From positions 1 through 50,345 of the IMG/VR virus record IMGVR_UViG_3300019768_000006: a stretch of 50,345 nucleotides of DNA; one strand, 5' to 3'. Position 1 is the stretch's first letter. Each line of letters starts with the position of its first letter. This document shows positions 1 to 5,987 of the stretch, piece by piece. The position numbers were made by a program, and so were the translations under genes. Source of the DNA: a virus. The notes beneath the pieces were generated by a model that ran no database searches, had not been told where the DNA came from, and saw only the letters and a program-made list of their open reading frames with translations.

Positions 1-361
1 AGATTTCTTCTTCACGTTTTACAACGTAATCGAAGATCATACCAAGAACTTCAGATTTGTTGATTGAGTTGAAACCAGCGTTAGTTCTTTTACCTGTGAT
101 TTCTAAAGTCTCAGGATCGAACTCAACTAATACTAGTCTGTTCTCAGGATCGTACTTATCATCTGGTTCTCTATCGTAAGCGATAGCGTCTACTACAACT
201 TTATGATTTCCATTAGATACTAATACAGTACCGATTGCTGGAAGATCACCAGTGTAAGGACCACCTGATAAAGTGTCAACACCAATTACTAAACCGTCTG
301 TTGCATCTGCAACTGTTTCTTTTAACATTTTGATTGCTAATGCTAAATCTCTTAAATTCAT
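1..361 (-). CDS. Hypothetical protein, C-terminus beyond window
   Basis: Reads from ATG at 361 leftwards off the window edge, so about 120 N-terminal residues are visible and the end is missing. AGGAGG lies six bases before the ATG, a strong ribosome binding site that fixes the start. The protein has an N-terminal helix-like stretch (LRDLALAIKMLKETV), then alternating beta-like segments and an acidic, charged stretch around DREPDDKYDPENR. I do not recognise a family. It is the most downstream member visible in the left minus-strand gene block. Confidence 0.75.
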   Translation of the reverse strand, partial: MNLRDLALAIKMLKETVADATDGLVIGVDTLSGGPYTGDLPAIGTVLVSNGNHKVVVDAIAYDREPDDKYDPENRLVLVEFDPETLEITGKRTNAGFNSINKSEVLGMIFDYVVKREEEI

Positions 362-409
362 GTTATTCCTCCTAGGAAAATAGGTTAATGGGATCACCCC
401 ATATAGTTT

Positions 410-901
410 TTATAAAAGCTGGAAAGCTTCTTTGATTGCTTGTACATTAGCACCATGTAAAATTCTATTGGTGTCTTTTTGTACCCTCTTTGAGATTGCT
501 GGATAGTCTAGATTAGCTATCCATGCCCAGCATTGAACTGGCTCAAATAGGTTGTATTTATGAACTGCTAAATGTTGTAAATCTATTGGGTCAATTGGAA
601 TCACATTGATTTGTTTGCGGTGATTCATATCACGAATATGATTCTTTAACAGTACACTTAATGAGCAACCATAATAAGCATCCAGTGCTCTTATGTTAAT
701 TTGATTAATTGGTAGATTATAAATCATACCAAATACATTGTTACCACCCCATCGCTTTAATCCGATAGTGTGAAATGTTGTTTTATTAATAGACCACAAT
801 TTGCCCTCGGCAATACCAAGGGCTATAGGTGTCATATCGTATATTTTGATAAGCTTTTGTACACGCTTTGTCATCATTTCATCAGATAAAAAGATTAACA
901 T
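410..901 (-). CDS. Hypothetical protein, weak gamma-glutamylcyclotransferase-like fold
   Basis: 163 residues. The start ATG at 901 overlaps the stop of the upstream 57-residue gene in an ATGTTAA arrangement, which suggests translational coupling and fixes the start. The middle reads FGMIYNLPINQINIRALDAYYG, followed by a VQCWAWIAN strand and a C-terminal HGANVQAIKEAFQLL helix; this order resembles the GGCT/AIG2 barrel (v-G-xx-Y-xL ... LDxYEG ... GA), but the usual Glu of LDxYEG is Tyr here. The fold is a guess and the activity is unknown. It ends in a helix that only loosely resembles the shared C-terminal tail seen in other small proteins of this phage. Confidence 0.7.
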   Translation of the reverse strand: MLIFLSDEMMTKRVQKLIKIYDMTPIALGIAEGKLWSINKTTFHTIGLKRWGGNNVFGMIYNLPINQINIRALDAYYGCSLSVLLKNHIRDMNHRKQINVIPIDPIDLQHLAVHKYNLFEPVQCWAWIANLDYPAISKRVQKDTNRILHGANVQAIKEAFQLL

Positions 902-1068
902 GTTTTCTTTTTGATGTAATATTTTCCTTCACATCTGTAGAATTGATGCTTTGAGTCTTTTACATCTACCTCGATATTATATTCATCATCTTTAATGTAT
1001 GTGAACTCAACTCCAAAGTCGTTGTTAAATCTATCAAGGTCTGACATTTTAATATATACTTTTAACAT
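895..1068 (-). CDS. Small hypothetical protein (57 aa)
   Basis: Runs from ATG at 1068 to TAA at 895. Both ends overlap neighbours in the same way: its ATG lies inside TTATGTTAA at the end of the HTH gene, and its own end, ACATGTTAA, holds the ATG of the next gene. The sequence is charged (FTYIKDDEYNIEVDVKDSK, then YRCEGKYYIKKKTC), beta-like, with no recognised family. AGGA lies ten bases before the chosen ATG. An internal ATG at 1047 is possible but lacks both coupling and a binding site. Confidence 0.6.
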   Translation of the reverse strand: MLKVYIKMSDLDRFNNDFGVEFTYIKDDEYNIEVDVKDSKHQFYRCEGKYYIKKKTC

Positions 1069-1241
1069 AATTCATCAATCCTTTTAGATATTCTGTGTTG
1101 TTTCATAAGTCTTAGAAGTGTGACTCGTGAAATGGAAAGCTCTTTTGCTATTTGAGTTGTTGTCAACTCATCGTCAACATAAAGCTTTCTGAGGGTTTCT
1201 CGGTCTATGTGAACTTTATTTGAGGGCTCTTTTCTAGTCAT
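1062..1241 (-). CDS. Small helix-turn-helix DNA-binding protein
   Basis: 59 residues from ATG at 1241. GGAG lies six bases before this ATG, which also overlaps the stop of the upstream 25-residue gene; an ATG at 1259 would overlap that gene by 26 bases and is less likely. Residues about 15-50 form a helix-turn-helix (ETLRKLYVDDELTTTQIAKE, then LSISRVTLLRLMKQHRI). It looks like the HTH module at the start of the HNH endonuclease at 22413, so it may be a small regulator or a remnant DNA-binding module of a homing endonuclease. No other domain is present. Confidence 0.7.
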   Translation of the reverse strand: MTRKEPSNKVHIDRETLRKLYVDDELTTTQIAKELSISRVTLLRLMKQHRISKRIDELC

Positions 1242-1311
1242 CGAATACTCCGAATACATCTAATATCATCCATATTAATGTTATTATTGCAATTATAAAT
1301 AATGCTAACAT
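1234..1311 (-). CDS. Single-pass membrane microprotein (25 aa)
   Basis: From ATG at 1311 to TAG at 1234. Its ATG overlaps the stop of the upstream peptidase (GAATGTTAG), and its stop overlaps the start of the HTH gene, so it sits in a tightly coupled chain. It is almost wholly hydrophobic (LALFIIAIITLIWMIL) with an acidic tail (FDD), as expected for one transmembrane helix. Similar microproteins occur at 7412, 10103, 12027, 34655 and 36927. Function unknown. Confidence 0.55.
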   Translation of the reverse strand: MLALFIIAIITLIWMILDVFGVFDD

Positions 1312-2276
1312 TCAAAGTCTCCTTTCAAAATAAAGTTTTTCAACCAAGTTTTGATACGTTTAACTTCGTCGAATTTAATATATTCACTATTTCTGTGAGC
1401 CTCGTAATAGCCCGCAGAAACGTTTACGAAGTTTTGTACAAGATATTTCAGTGTGAAGTTATCACTCATTGAACCTTTCTCAAGGCTTGGATTGATACCA
1501 CTGATAATAGCCCATTTTGCCAGCTCAGCAATAAAGTAATTACTTCCATTTCTTTCTGAGCCAGTTGTTACGCAAATGTGATTACCTCCACGTCTATCTA
1601 TTGTTAGACCATAGAGTATATCTTCGAACCAGTCTGCATGGTTTTTAGCAGCAAATGTTGCACCATTACATCCAGTTTCTTCTTCAGTTGTAAAGAGAAT
1701 TTTCATAGGGATTTCTGTGGTTCGTGCTATATCAAGAGCAATAGCAATTCCACACTTATCGTCTCCACCCATTGGTCTTGTTTTGTTACTTGTAATTTTC
1801 TTCGTTTTTTCTTCATATTTTAGTTCGAATACCTCTTGTTCTTCCTCTTCTTCCGAAGATTTCTTCTCAGGACCATCATAGTATGGACAGTCTTCGTCAT
1901 AGTTTGTAGCAGTTACAAGTCCATAAGTCTCACATTGTACGTTGTATCTAGTAAATGATGAGTTTGGATAAGGTTTGTAAGATTTTATTTTACTACACTT
2001 TTTACAAGTGAAGCATTCACAAACGTCATTGTATGTGTAGCTTTTCTTAGACCATTTCGAGCCCTCTACAGAATCCATATGAGCATTAAGCAAAACATAT
2101 GGACCATCTCCACGGACTGCGTAAATATTAAAAGCTGCATCTATTTCTACTTTAAATCCAAATTCTAATAATATTGGAAACAAGTATTCAATGACTGGTT
2201 GTTCATTGCCTGAGAAGCTTTCTATATTGAGTAAATCCATTAGTGTATCTTTTAAGAACTCTTTTGAATTACTCAT
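1305..2276 (-). CDS. M20/M28/M42-type zinc metallopeptidase with Cys-rich insertion
   Basis: 323 residues, probably cytoplasmic because no signal peptide is visible. The order of metal ligands and catalytic residues of the co-catalytic zinc peptidases is complete: LLNAHMDSVEG (H and D, about residue 67), PMGGDDKCG (bridging Asp), LFTTEEETG (catalytic and ligand Glu), GLTIDRRGG and a C-terminal YYEAHRNSEY His. Between the first two motifs is an insertion of about 100 residues rich in Cys (CECFTCKKC, QCETYG, EDCPYY) and ending in a run of Glu, which could bind an extra metal. It starts eight bases inside the end of the 432-residue gene, so the two are probably made together. Substrate unknown: dipeptidase, aminopeptidase or deacylase are all possible. 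Confidence 0.8.
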   Translation of the reverse strand: MSNSKEFLKDTLMDLLNIESFSGNEQPVIEYLFPILLEFGFKVEIDAAFNIYAVRGDGPYVLLNAHMDSVEGSKWSKKSYTYNDVCECFTCKKCSKIKSYKPYPNSSFTRYNVQCETYGLVTATNYDEDCPYYDGPEKKSSEEEEEQEVFELKYEEKTKKITSNKTRPMGGDDKCGIAIALDIARTTEIPMKILFTTEEETGCNGATFAAKNHADWFEDILYGLTIDRRGGNHICVTTGSERNGSNYFIAELAKWAIISGINPSLEKGSMSDNFTLKYLVQNFVNVSAGYYEAHRNSEYIKFDEVKRIKTWLKNFILKGDFEC

Positions 2277-3567
2277 TATGTCCCTCCTTGGCTTTATTCC
2301 AAGTTAACTTCACTGGTTTGACATTTGCATGTCTTTTATATTTCTTACCATCTTGAGATACTTTTGCATCTGTTATATTGTCATGGTAAACAGCTACTGA
2401 GTATTTACCAGACTTTAGACAATAATCGCAATTGTATTTGCCAGATTCTGTTTTATTGTGACAAGATTCTCTGCTGCAACCACAATGAGTTGAATTGTAA
2501 CCCTCTCCATCTTCATCATCCCAGATAAACTGTTGTTTAAATCCTACAGGTGCATCATCATATGATATATAAATTATACTTTCAGTTGGAATTATAAAAT
2601 TTTCATCTGAGGTTTTTTGTTCAGATGTATAATCATCAAAGATTGCTACTTCTACATTATCTAGTTCTTCGCAAATCTTCTTCAATGTCAACACCAATGA
2701 TGGTGTATATGTTGAATGAGGATAAGCGCGGTCTGGTACGATATAGTATTTATTACTATGCTCATCGTGTAACAGCCTTACAAGTGTTCTTGTAACCATT
2801 ACTTGATGTTCTTCTGTGATTGCATTTACACTACCTTCTGGAACAGCTTTATTTCCATTAGTAACATATGCTATTAAACTAGATTCATCTAATAAGTTTA
2901 AAGCAATCCCTCCAATATAATTATCATTGGGTTTGTGAGTTGATACGTTTTGACAAGAAGTATATTCTTTCTTCTCAAATACATTAGACATACATAAGAA
3001 AGTTGCACTAGAATTTGTAATTACTAACTTAAGTCCTCCGAAGTCCTTTGCAGTTTTCTTAGACTCGTAAGTCTTATACCATTCTCTTGAAGCCGATTGA
3101 TCTTTGTTACCTGGATTAACAAATTCATAAATCTTTTTACAATATTTAAGAATCTTTTGACCATTAGGCATTTTACCACTCTCAAATACTTGAGGTGTCA
3201 TTTGCTCTAATTGTTGATACAGCTCGATAAGCTTTTTTGAGGTGTCTGAGATTTTAGAATCAATTACCATTGTTTCAAATTCAGACTCTACCTGTTCTTT
3301 TTGTTCTTCTGGGATCGAGTCAATAATGTCGTTGATTAGAGACAATACAAAGTTCTTATACCATCCCGGTAAACTAGCGATTTCTAAATCGTGAACTCCG
3401 ATAAAGTTCTCTAATACACTATTGACTTTTTTGTAGACTCCTTGAGCTACTATTTGGTCATATTGGGCCTTCATAATGTTTTTACGATAACTCATATCGA
3501 CCAATACTTGTTTTACTATTTTTTGTGCTGACTCACGGTCATTAGCACCTAAGATACCAATACTCAT
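2269..3567 (-). CDS. Hypothetical protein with C-terminal Cys-rich metal-binding region
   Basis: 432 residues from ATG at 3567, preceded by AAGGAGG. The N-terminal half is helical and charged (residues about 1-170). The middle is mixed alpha/beta (IGGIALNLLDESSLIAYVTNG, then TRTLVRLLHDEHSNKYYIVPD). Residues about 355-385 hold a cluster of Cys and His (HCGCSRESCHNK, YNCDYC) that looks like a zinc site. I do not recognise the family. It overlaps the metallopeptidase by eight bases, and both carry Cys-rich patches, so a joint function is a reasonable inference. Confidence 0.75.
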   Translation of the reverse strand: MSIGILGANDRESAQKIVKQVLVDMSYRKNIMKAQYDQIVAQGVYKKVNSVLENFIGVHDLEIASLPGWYKNFVLSLINDIIDSIPEEQKEQVESEFETMVIDSKISDTSKKLIELYQQLEQMTPQVFESGKMPNGQKILKYCKKIYEFVNPGNKDQSASREWYKTYESKKTAKDFGGLKLVITNSSATFLCMSNVFEKKEYTSCQNVSTHKPNDNYIGGIALNLLDESSLIAYVTNGNKAVPEGSVNAITEEHQVMVTRTLVRLLHDEHSNKYYIVPDRAYPHSTYTPSLVLTLKKICEELDNVEVAIFDDYTSEQKTSDENFIIPTESIIYISYDDAPVGFKQQFIWDDEDGEGYNSTHCGCSRESCHNKTESGKYNCDYCLKSGKYSVAVYHDNITDAKVSQDGKKYKRHANVKPVKLTWNKAKEGHNE

Positions 3568-3587
3568 GTATTGATTCCTCCTTTCAT

Positions 3588-3833
3588 TTATTTATTAAGC
3601 ATTTCTTGGAAAGCTTTTATAACATTGCTTTTTATATATTTTTCAATATATTGTTCTAATACATAGTATCCATGATTATCTTCACAATTACCACTACAAT
3701 CATGAAGTCCACATATTGCATTATAAAATCTTATACCATAAATTTTATCACCAGTTTCAATAATTTTACCATATTCTCCAGCTAAATTATGAGGTTCTTT
3801 TATAATTACTCTATCTCCTATTTTTAGGTCCAT
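3588..3833 (-). CDS. Small KOW/SH3-like protein with shared C-terminal tail
   Basis: 81 residues. The start (DLKIGDRVIIKEP) is a KOW/SH3-like first strand, followed by beta strands and a Cys/His patch (GLHDCSGNCEDNHG). The protein ends SNVIKAFQEMLNK, the peptide shared by thirteen small proteins of this phage. Its ribosome binding site (TTGGAG) lies inside the last codons of the upstream gene, which ends two bases before it. Function unknown; the domain type suggests binding of nucleic acid or protein. Confidence 0.75.
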   Translation of the reverse strand: MDLKIGDRVIIKEPHNLAGEYGKIIETGDKIYGIRFYNAICGLHDCSGNCEDNHGYYVLEQYIEKYIKSNVIKAFQEMLNK

Positions 3834-3834
3834 A

Positions 3835-4041
3835 TTAGTTCTCCAATAGTTTTATGAAAGTTTGTATAATAGAATTGTAATTACCGAATTTATACTCGCT
3901 ATATCTTGCAATTTTATTTGTATCATCAAATTTAATTTTAACTAAAAAATTGTTAATATATCCAATAACTATTCCAGTTCTATTATATGAATCAGACCAT
4001 TCAATAGTTCCAATTACCTTATCACCTTTTTTAAATTTCAT
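3835..4041 (-). CDS. Small KOW/SH3-like protein with shared C-terminal tail
   Basis: 68 residues from ATG at 4041, preceded by GGAGG. It begins MKFKKGDKVIGTIEWSD, nearly the same opening as the 79-residue protein at 45537, which points to paralogy across the two minus-strand blocks. It then has short beta strands (GIVIGYINNFLVKIKFDD) and ends NSIIQTFIKLLEN, a version of the shared tail in which K-F is T-F. No catalytic motif is visible. Confidence 0.75.
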   Translation of the reverse strand: MKFKKGDKVIGTIEWSDSYNRTGIVIGYINNFLVKIKFDDTNKIARYSEYKFGNYNSIIQTFIKLLEN

Positions 4042-4116
4042 AGTGTACCTCCATATGTAATCGAGGACTTAATTTCTAGCCAAGTCCTCAGAGAGCCGAA
4101 AGGAGGTATATTTATG

Positions 4117-4365
4117 TTAATTACAAAGTTGTCTAAATTTGTTGAGTATTTTATTTTCTTTAACTAAATTAAATCTTTCTTCATATATATTATATTTATT
4201 AGTATCTTGGTTTTCTAATCTTTTTACTGTTGGGTGTTGCGTTGTACCATTATTAAGGTAACTAGTCCAAAAACCTACTACTTCAAATTTATCTCCAGGT
4301 TTAAAATCGCCTTTTTTACAGTTTATTTCAACTATATCTCCGATTATAAATTTACATTTCTTCAT
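4117..4365 (-). CDS. Small KOW/SH3-like protein with shared C-terminal tail
   Basis: 82 residues, start fixed by CGGAGGACTC before the ATG at 4365. Opening FIIGDIVEINCKKGDFKPGD is beta-barrel-like with a repeated xxGDxxE pattern; the end is ENKILNKFRQLCN, close to the tail consensus. It is the first protein gene downstream of the tRNA cluster on this strand (apart from a doubtful 31-codon frame), so it may be transcribed together with the tRNAs. Confidence 0.75.
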   Translation of the reverse strand: MKKCKFIIGDIVEINCKKGDFKPGDKFEVVGFWTSYLNNGTTQHPTVKRLENQDTNKYNIYEERFNLVKENKILNKFRQLCN

Positions 4366-4382
4366 GAGTCCTCCGAATAATC

Positions 4383-4478
4383 TTATGAGTTGAGCAGTTT
4401 CTTTGCTTGCTCAGGCGCAAGGAGTGGGTCGTTATACAATAATCTGTTGGCTCGCATTTTCTTATAAGTTATTGTCAT
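4383..4478 (-). CDS. Possible 31-aa peptide between tRNAs and 4117 gene
   Basis: An open frame ATG 4478 to TAA 4383 that ends 17 bases before the next ATG. Its composition is protein-like (LLYNDPLLAPEQAKKLLNS), but no Shine-Dalgarno sequence precedes the ATG, so it is only a candidate. The rest of the stretch between 4365 and the tRNA-Gln holds a short hairpin (GAGCA...TGCTC) and nothing else that I recognise. Confidence 0.25.
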   Translation of the reverse strand: MTITYKKMRANRLLYNDPLLAPEQAKKLLNS

Positions 4479-4557
4479 AAAGAAAACTTGAGGAAAGAAA
4501 TGACTTTGACCTTGCTAAAGGGTCTGGCTATTGGCTATCAAGCCTAGCCTAGCACAT

Positions 4558-4634
4558 TGGCTACGGAGGTGAGATTTGAACTCACAACAACTGACTTCAA
4601 AGGCCAGTGCTCCACACTTTTTAGCTACTCCGCA
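4558..4634 (-). tRNA. tRNA-Gln (anticodon UUG)
   Basis: A full cloverleaf including an encoded CCA. The 7-bp acceptor TGCGGAG/CTCCGTA starts with U1-A72 and has G73, as bacterial glutamine tRNAs do. The anticodon stem CTGGC/GTCAG encloses CTTTGAA, giving anticodon UUG. The T arm is GTGAG-TTCAAAT-CTCAC. The D arm is short (GCT/AGC). It is the last RNA of the cluster in the direction of transcription. Confidence 0.85.
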
Positions 4635-4687
4635 ATATGTAACAACCTTTTTTAATTATGACAGAAAGGCTGCCTAAACTGCGCTCC

Positions 4688-4774
4688 TGGCACAGGCCCT
4701 GAGACTCGAACTCAGATTGGTTCTAGAGACCACGGTTTTGGAGACCGCTGCATTTCCATTTATGCTAGACCTAT
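4688..4774 (-). tRNA. tRNA-Trp (anticodon CCA) with long variable arm
   Basis: Acceptor ATAGGTC/GGCCTGT (7 bp with wobble pairs), G73 and encoded CCA. The D arm is compact (GCAT-AAATGGAA-ATGC). The anticodon arm GCGGT-CTCCAAA-ACCGT is typical of bacterial tRNA-Trp, and the T arm is CTGAG-TTCGAGT-CTCAG. Unusually, 16 nt lie between anticodon and T stems, with a GGT/ACC mini-stem, where tRNA-Trp has five. That is class II architecture, normally confined to Leu, Ser, Tyr and Sec tRNAs. The anticodon assignment is firm; whether it charges with Trp is not. Confidence 0.8.
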
Positions 4775-4780
4775 ATACGT

Positions 4781-4852
4781 AGGCAAGTGGAGGATTCGAA
4801 CCCCCGTAAGCATGTAGTCGACATACACGATTAACTCACCGTTATTCTTGCC
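4781..4852 (-). tRNA. tRNA-like, Val-type anticodon GAC with C33
   Basis: Cloverleaf with acceptor GGCAAGA/ACTTGCC (last pair A-A), weak D arm ACG/CGT lacking the GG of the D loop, anticodon stem GTATG/CATGC and T arm GGGGG-TTCGAAT-CCTCC. The loop is TCGACTA, so positions 34-36 are GAC (Val), but position 33 is C where almost all tRNAs have U. A shifted stem (GTGTA/TACAT) would give UCG with G33, no better. CCA is not encoded. It may be a degenerate tRNA or a purposely altered one. Confidence 0.5.
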
Positions 4853-4908
4853 ATATCAATTGTGGTTAATTTCTAGCCAACCACCGCTGAAAGCCGATGT
4901 TATTTGAC

Positions 4909-5032
4909 TGGTGAGATGTATAGGATTCGAACCTATATTGTCAGGTGTGCCGCCAATTACACCAAGCGGGCCGTAGCCCACTACTGGACTTGAACCAATT
5001 CCTCCCAACTGTTCCCATTAACTTAACATCTC
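4909..5032 (-). ncRNA. Double-headed tRNA-like RNA (two tRNA bodies on one anticodon stem)
   Basis: A 124-nt unit ending in A-CCA. Outer head: acceptor GAGATGT/ACATCTC (7 perfect pairs), D arm GTT-AATGGG-AAC, T arm ATAGG-TTCGAAT-CCTAT. Where the anticodon loop should be, a stem GTTGGG/CCTGAC (5004-5009 with 4940-4945) opens into a second head: T arm ATTGG-TTCAAGT-CCAGT, acceptor AGTGGGC/GCCCGCT closed by the tetraloop TACG, and D arm GTGT-AATTGGCGGC-ACAC. The inner head is a circularly permuted tRNA, reminiscent of a Leu tRNA body. Neither head has an anticodon, so it cannot decode. The pairings are seen in the sequence; that it is a stable RNA is inferred. Confidence 0.75.
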
Positions 5033-5099
5033 ACGCCGCCCTAGTTTTGTTTACATGCTTTATAGTCTCAAGGAAACTAGGAAAAGTCCAGACTATCAT

Positions 5100-5176
5100 T
5101 GGTACTCGCCCAGGGTCTTGAACCCCGTACCTCTCGGATATAAGCCGAGTGCTCTAACCAGATGAGCTAGACGAGC
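5100..5176 (-). tRNA. tRNA-Ile (anticodon UAU)
   Basis: Canonical cloverleaf: acceptor GCTCGTC/GGCGAGT, D arm GCTC-ATCTGGTTA-GAGC, anticodon arm CTCGG-CTTATAT-CCGAG, T arm CGGGG-TTCAAGA-CCCTG, discriminator A and encoded CCA. The anticodon UAU reads AUA directly. Most bacteria read AUA with a lysidine-modified CAU anticodon, and this phage uses AUA heavily, so the gene plausibly helps its own translation. Confidence 0.9.
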
Positions 5177-5390
5177 ATGAAGAGTTAAGTAAGCCTTTGA
5201 AAGTCTTGTTATCATTATTTTGCACCTATCTATATAAATAAGATAGTACCGCTCACATGTTACTCTTTTCAGTCTGCTGTTAATCTCAACATCTAATAAT
5301 TATTAGACCTTACTAGTGGCCACATATTGTCAGAAATATGATATGTAAAATTGGGTAAGCATTTATTAGCCCTTACCCGAGGCATATGTA
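5177..5390. other. Gene-free stretch with hairpins between tRNA-Ile and the UGA gene
   Basis: No convincing ORF or tRNA. It holds a hairpin CTATCT/AGATAG near 5227-5248, a perfect 16-bp palindrome TCTAATAATTATTAGA at 5291-5306, and the terminator-like hairpin listed separately. It could carry processing or termination signals for the RNA cluster. Confidence 0.4.
5353..5378 (-). terminator. Weak terminator-like hairpin
   Basis: On the minus strand GGGTAAG and CTTACCC pair over seven bases with a 12-nt loop and are followed by AATTTTAC. It lies 13 bases past the stop of the gene interrupted by UGA. The U run is short, so it may only stabilise the 3' end. Confidence 0.4.
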
Positions 5391-5738
5391 TTAATAATCT
5401 ATATATTCGCTACATTTTGTAATATCAATTTCTACATTTTCTTTATTTGGATAATTTATAGTTAAACTCAAATTACTTGAATAATAACCGTTTTGCTCAT
5501 CATAACAATGAATCGTATAACCATTAATTCTAAATCCAATACCTTCGACTTTTTCAAATTCTATTGTGTTGAATATAAGGTTTTCAAAACCTGTATCGTC
5601 CAGACTAGACCAGTCTGCATATACATGCTCACATCAATCTTGTTCGTGATAGTCTTCAATTTTTAAACCATTAGAAAAATAAAGTCCATTATTAATTCTA
5701 ACTGTTAATGGCCCATCTTGACCGTCATATAATAGCAT
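5391..5738 (-). CDS. Small protein interrupted by one in-frame UGA (possible selenoprotein)
   Basis: From ATG 5738 (AAAGGA binding site) to TAA 5391 the frame is open for 116 codons except for TGA at codon 35 (5634-5636). Both sides read as one protein: YHEQD-[UGA]-CEHVYADW, then strands such as GIGFRINGYTIHCYDEQ. As I recall, relatives of the DUF7448 type carry QDCCE-V-Y, so UGA falls on a conserved Cys. Starting 16 nt after the UGA, CAGACU-GGUCU-AGUCUG (5601-5617) forms a 6-bp hairpin whose 5-nt loop begins with G; loop distance from UGA is 22 nt. This fits the bacterial SECIS rules. A Cys-to-stop mutation or Trp readthrough are the alternatives. Confidence 0.6.
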
Positions 5739-5816
5739 ATTACATCCTTTCTCTAGTTTACTATGTATAAGGATGTAAGCCCTTATTACTCTACCCAGGG
5801 CTCAGGGGTTATGTAA

Positions 5817-5933
5817 TGGAAAGCGTGTTGGGAGTCGAACCCAACTGCATAGTGATCAAATCCATACAACACTGACCGCAAGTACTTGTGCCTACTGCCT
5901 AGAATTTTTCAACATTTTCCTTTGTGTACGCTC
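5817..5933 (-). ncRNA. Atypical tRNA-like element with expanded centre
   Basis: Its 3' part is clearly tRNA-like: T arm TTGGG-TTCGACT-CCCAA, acceptor strand CACGCTT, discriminator U and CCA. The only matching 5' acceptor strand is GAGCGTA, 117 nt upstream (six pairs, last pair mismatched), followed by a possible D arm CAA-AGGAAAATG-TTG. The centre can pair as AAATTC/GGATTT enclosing 38 nt, or as GCAGTAG/CTATGC. No clean 7-nt anticodon loop appears. A strong 10-bp hairpin (GAGCTGGCCC with GGGGCTGGCTC) lies just upstream at about 5939-5970. It may be an inserted or rearranged tRNA like its neighbour at 4909. Confidence 0.4.
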
Positions 5934-5987
5934 ACAGTTCTGAGCCAGCCCCGTAAGACCTGGGCCAGCTCGCTGATGATCTATTTT

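Noticed and set aside
4098-4167. Perfect AAGGAGG on the plus strand followed by an ATG (17-codon frame)
   Set aside because: Antisense to the end of the 82-residue gene, very short, no promoter on that strand; probably chance.
5391-5738. Use of a non-standard genetic code (UGA as Trp) by the whole phage
   Set aside because: Most genes end at TGA, TAA or TAG with correct overlaps, several at TGA, and Trp is encoded by TGG throughout; UGA reassignment would wreck many gene ends.
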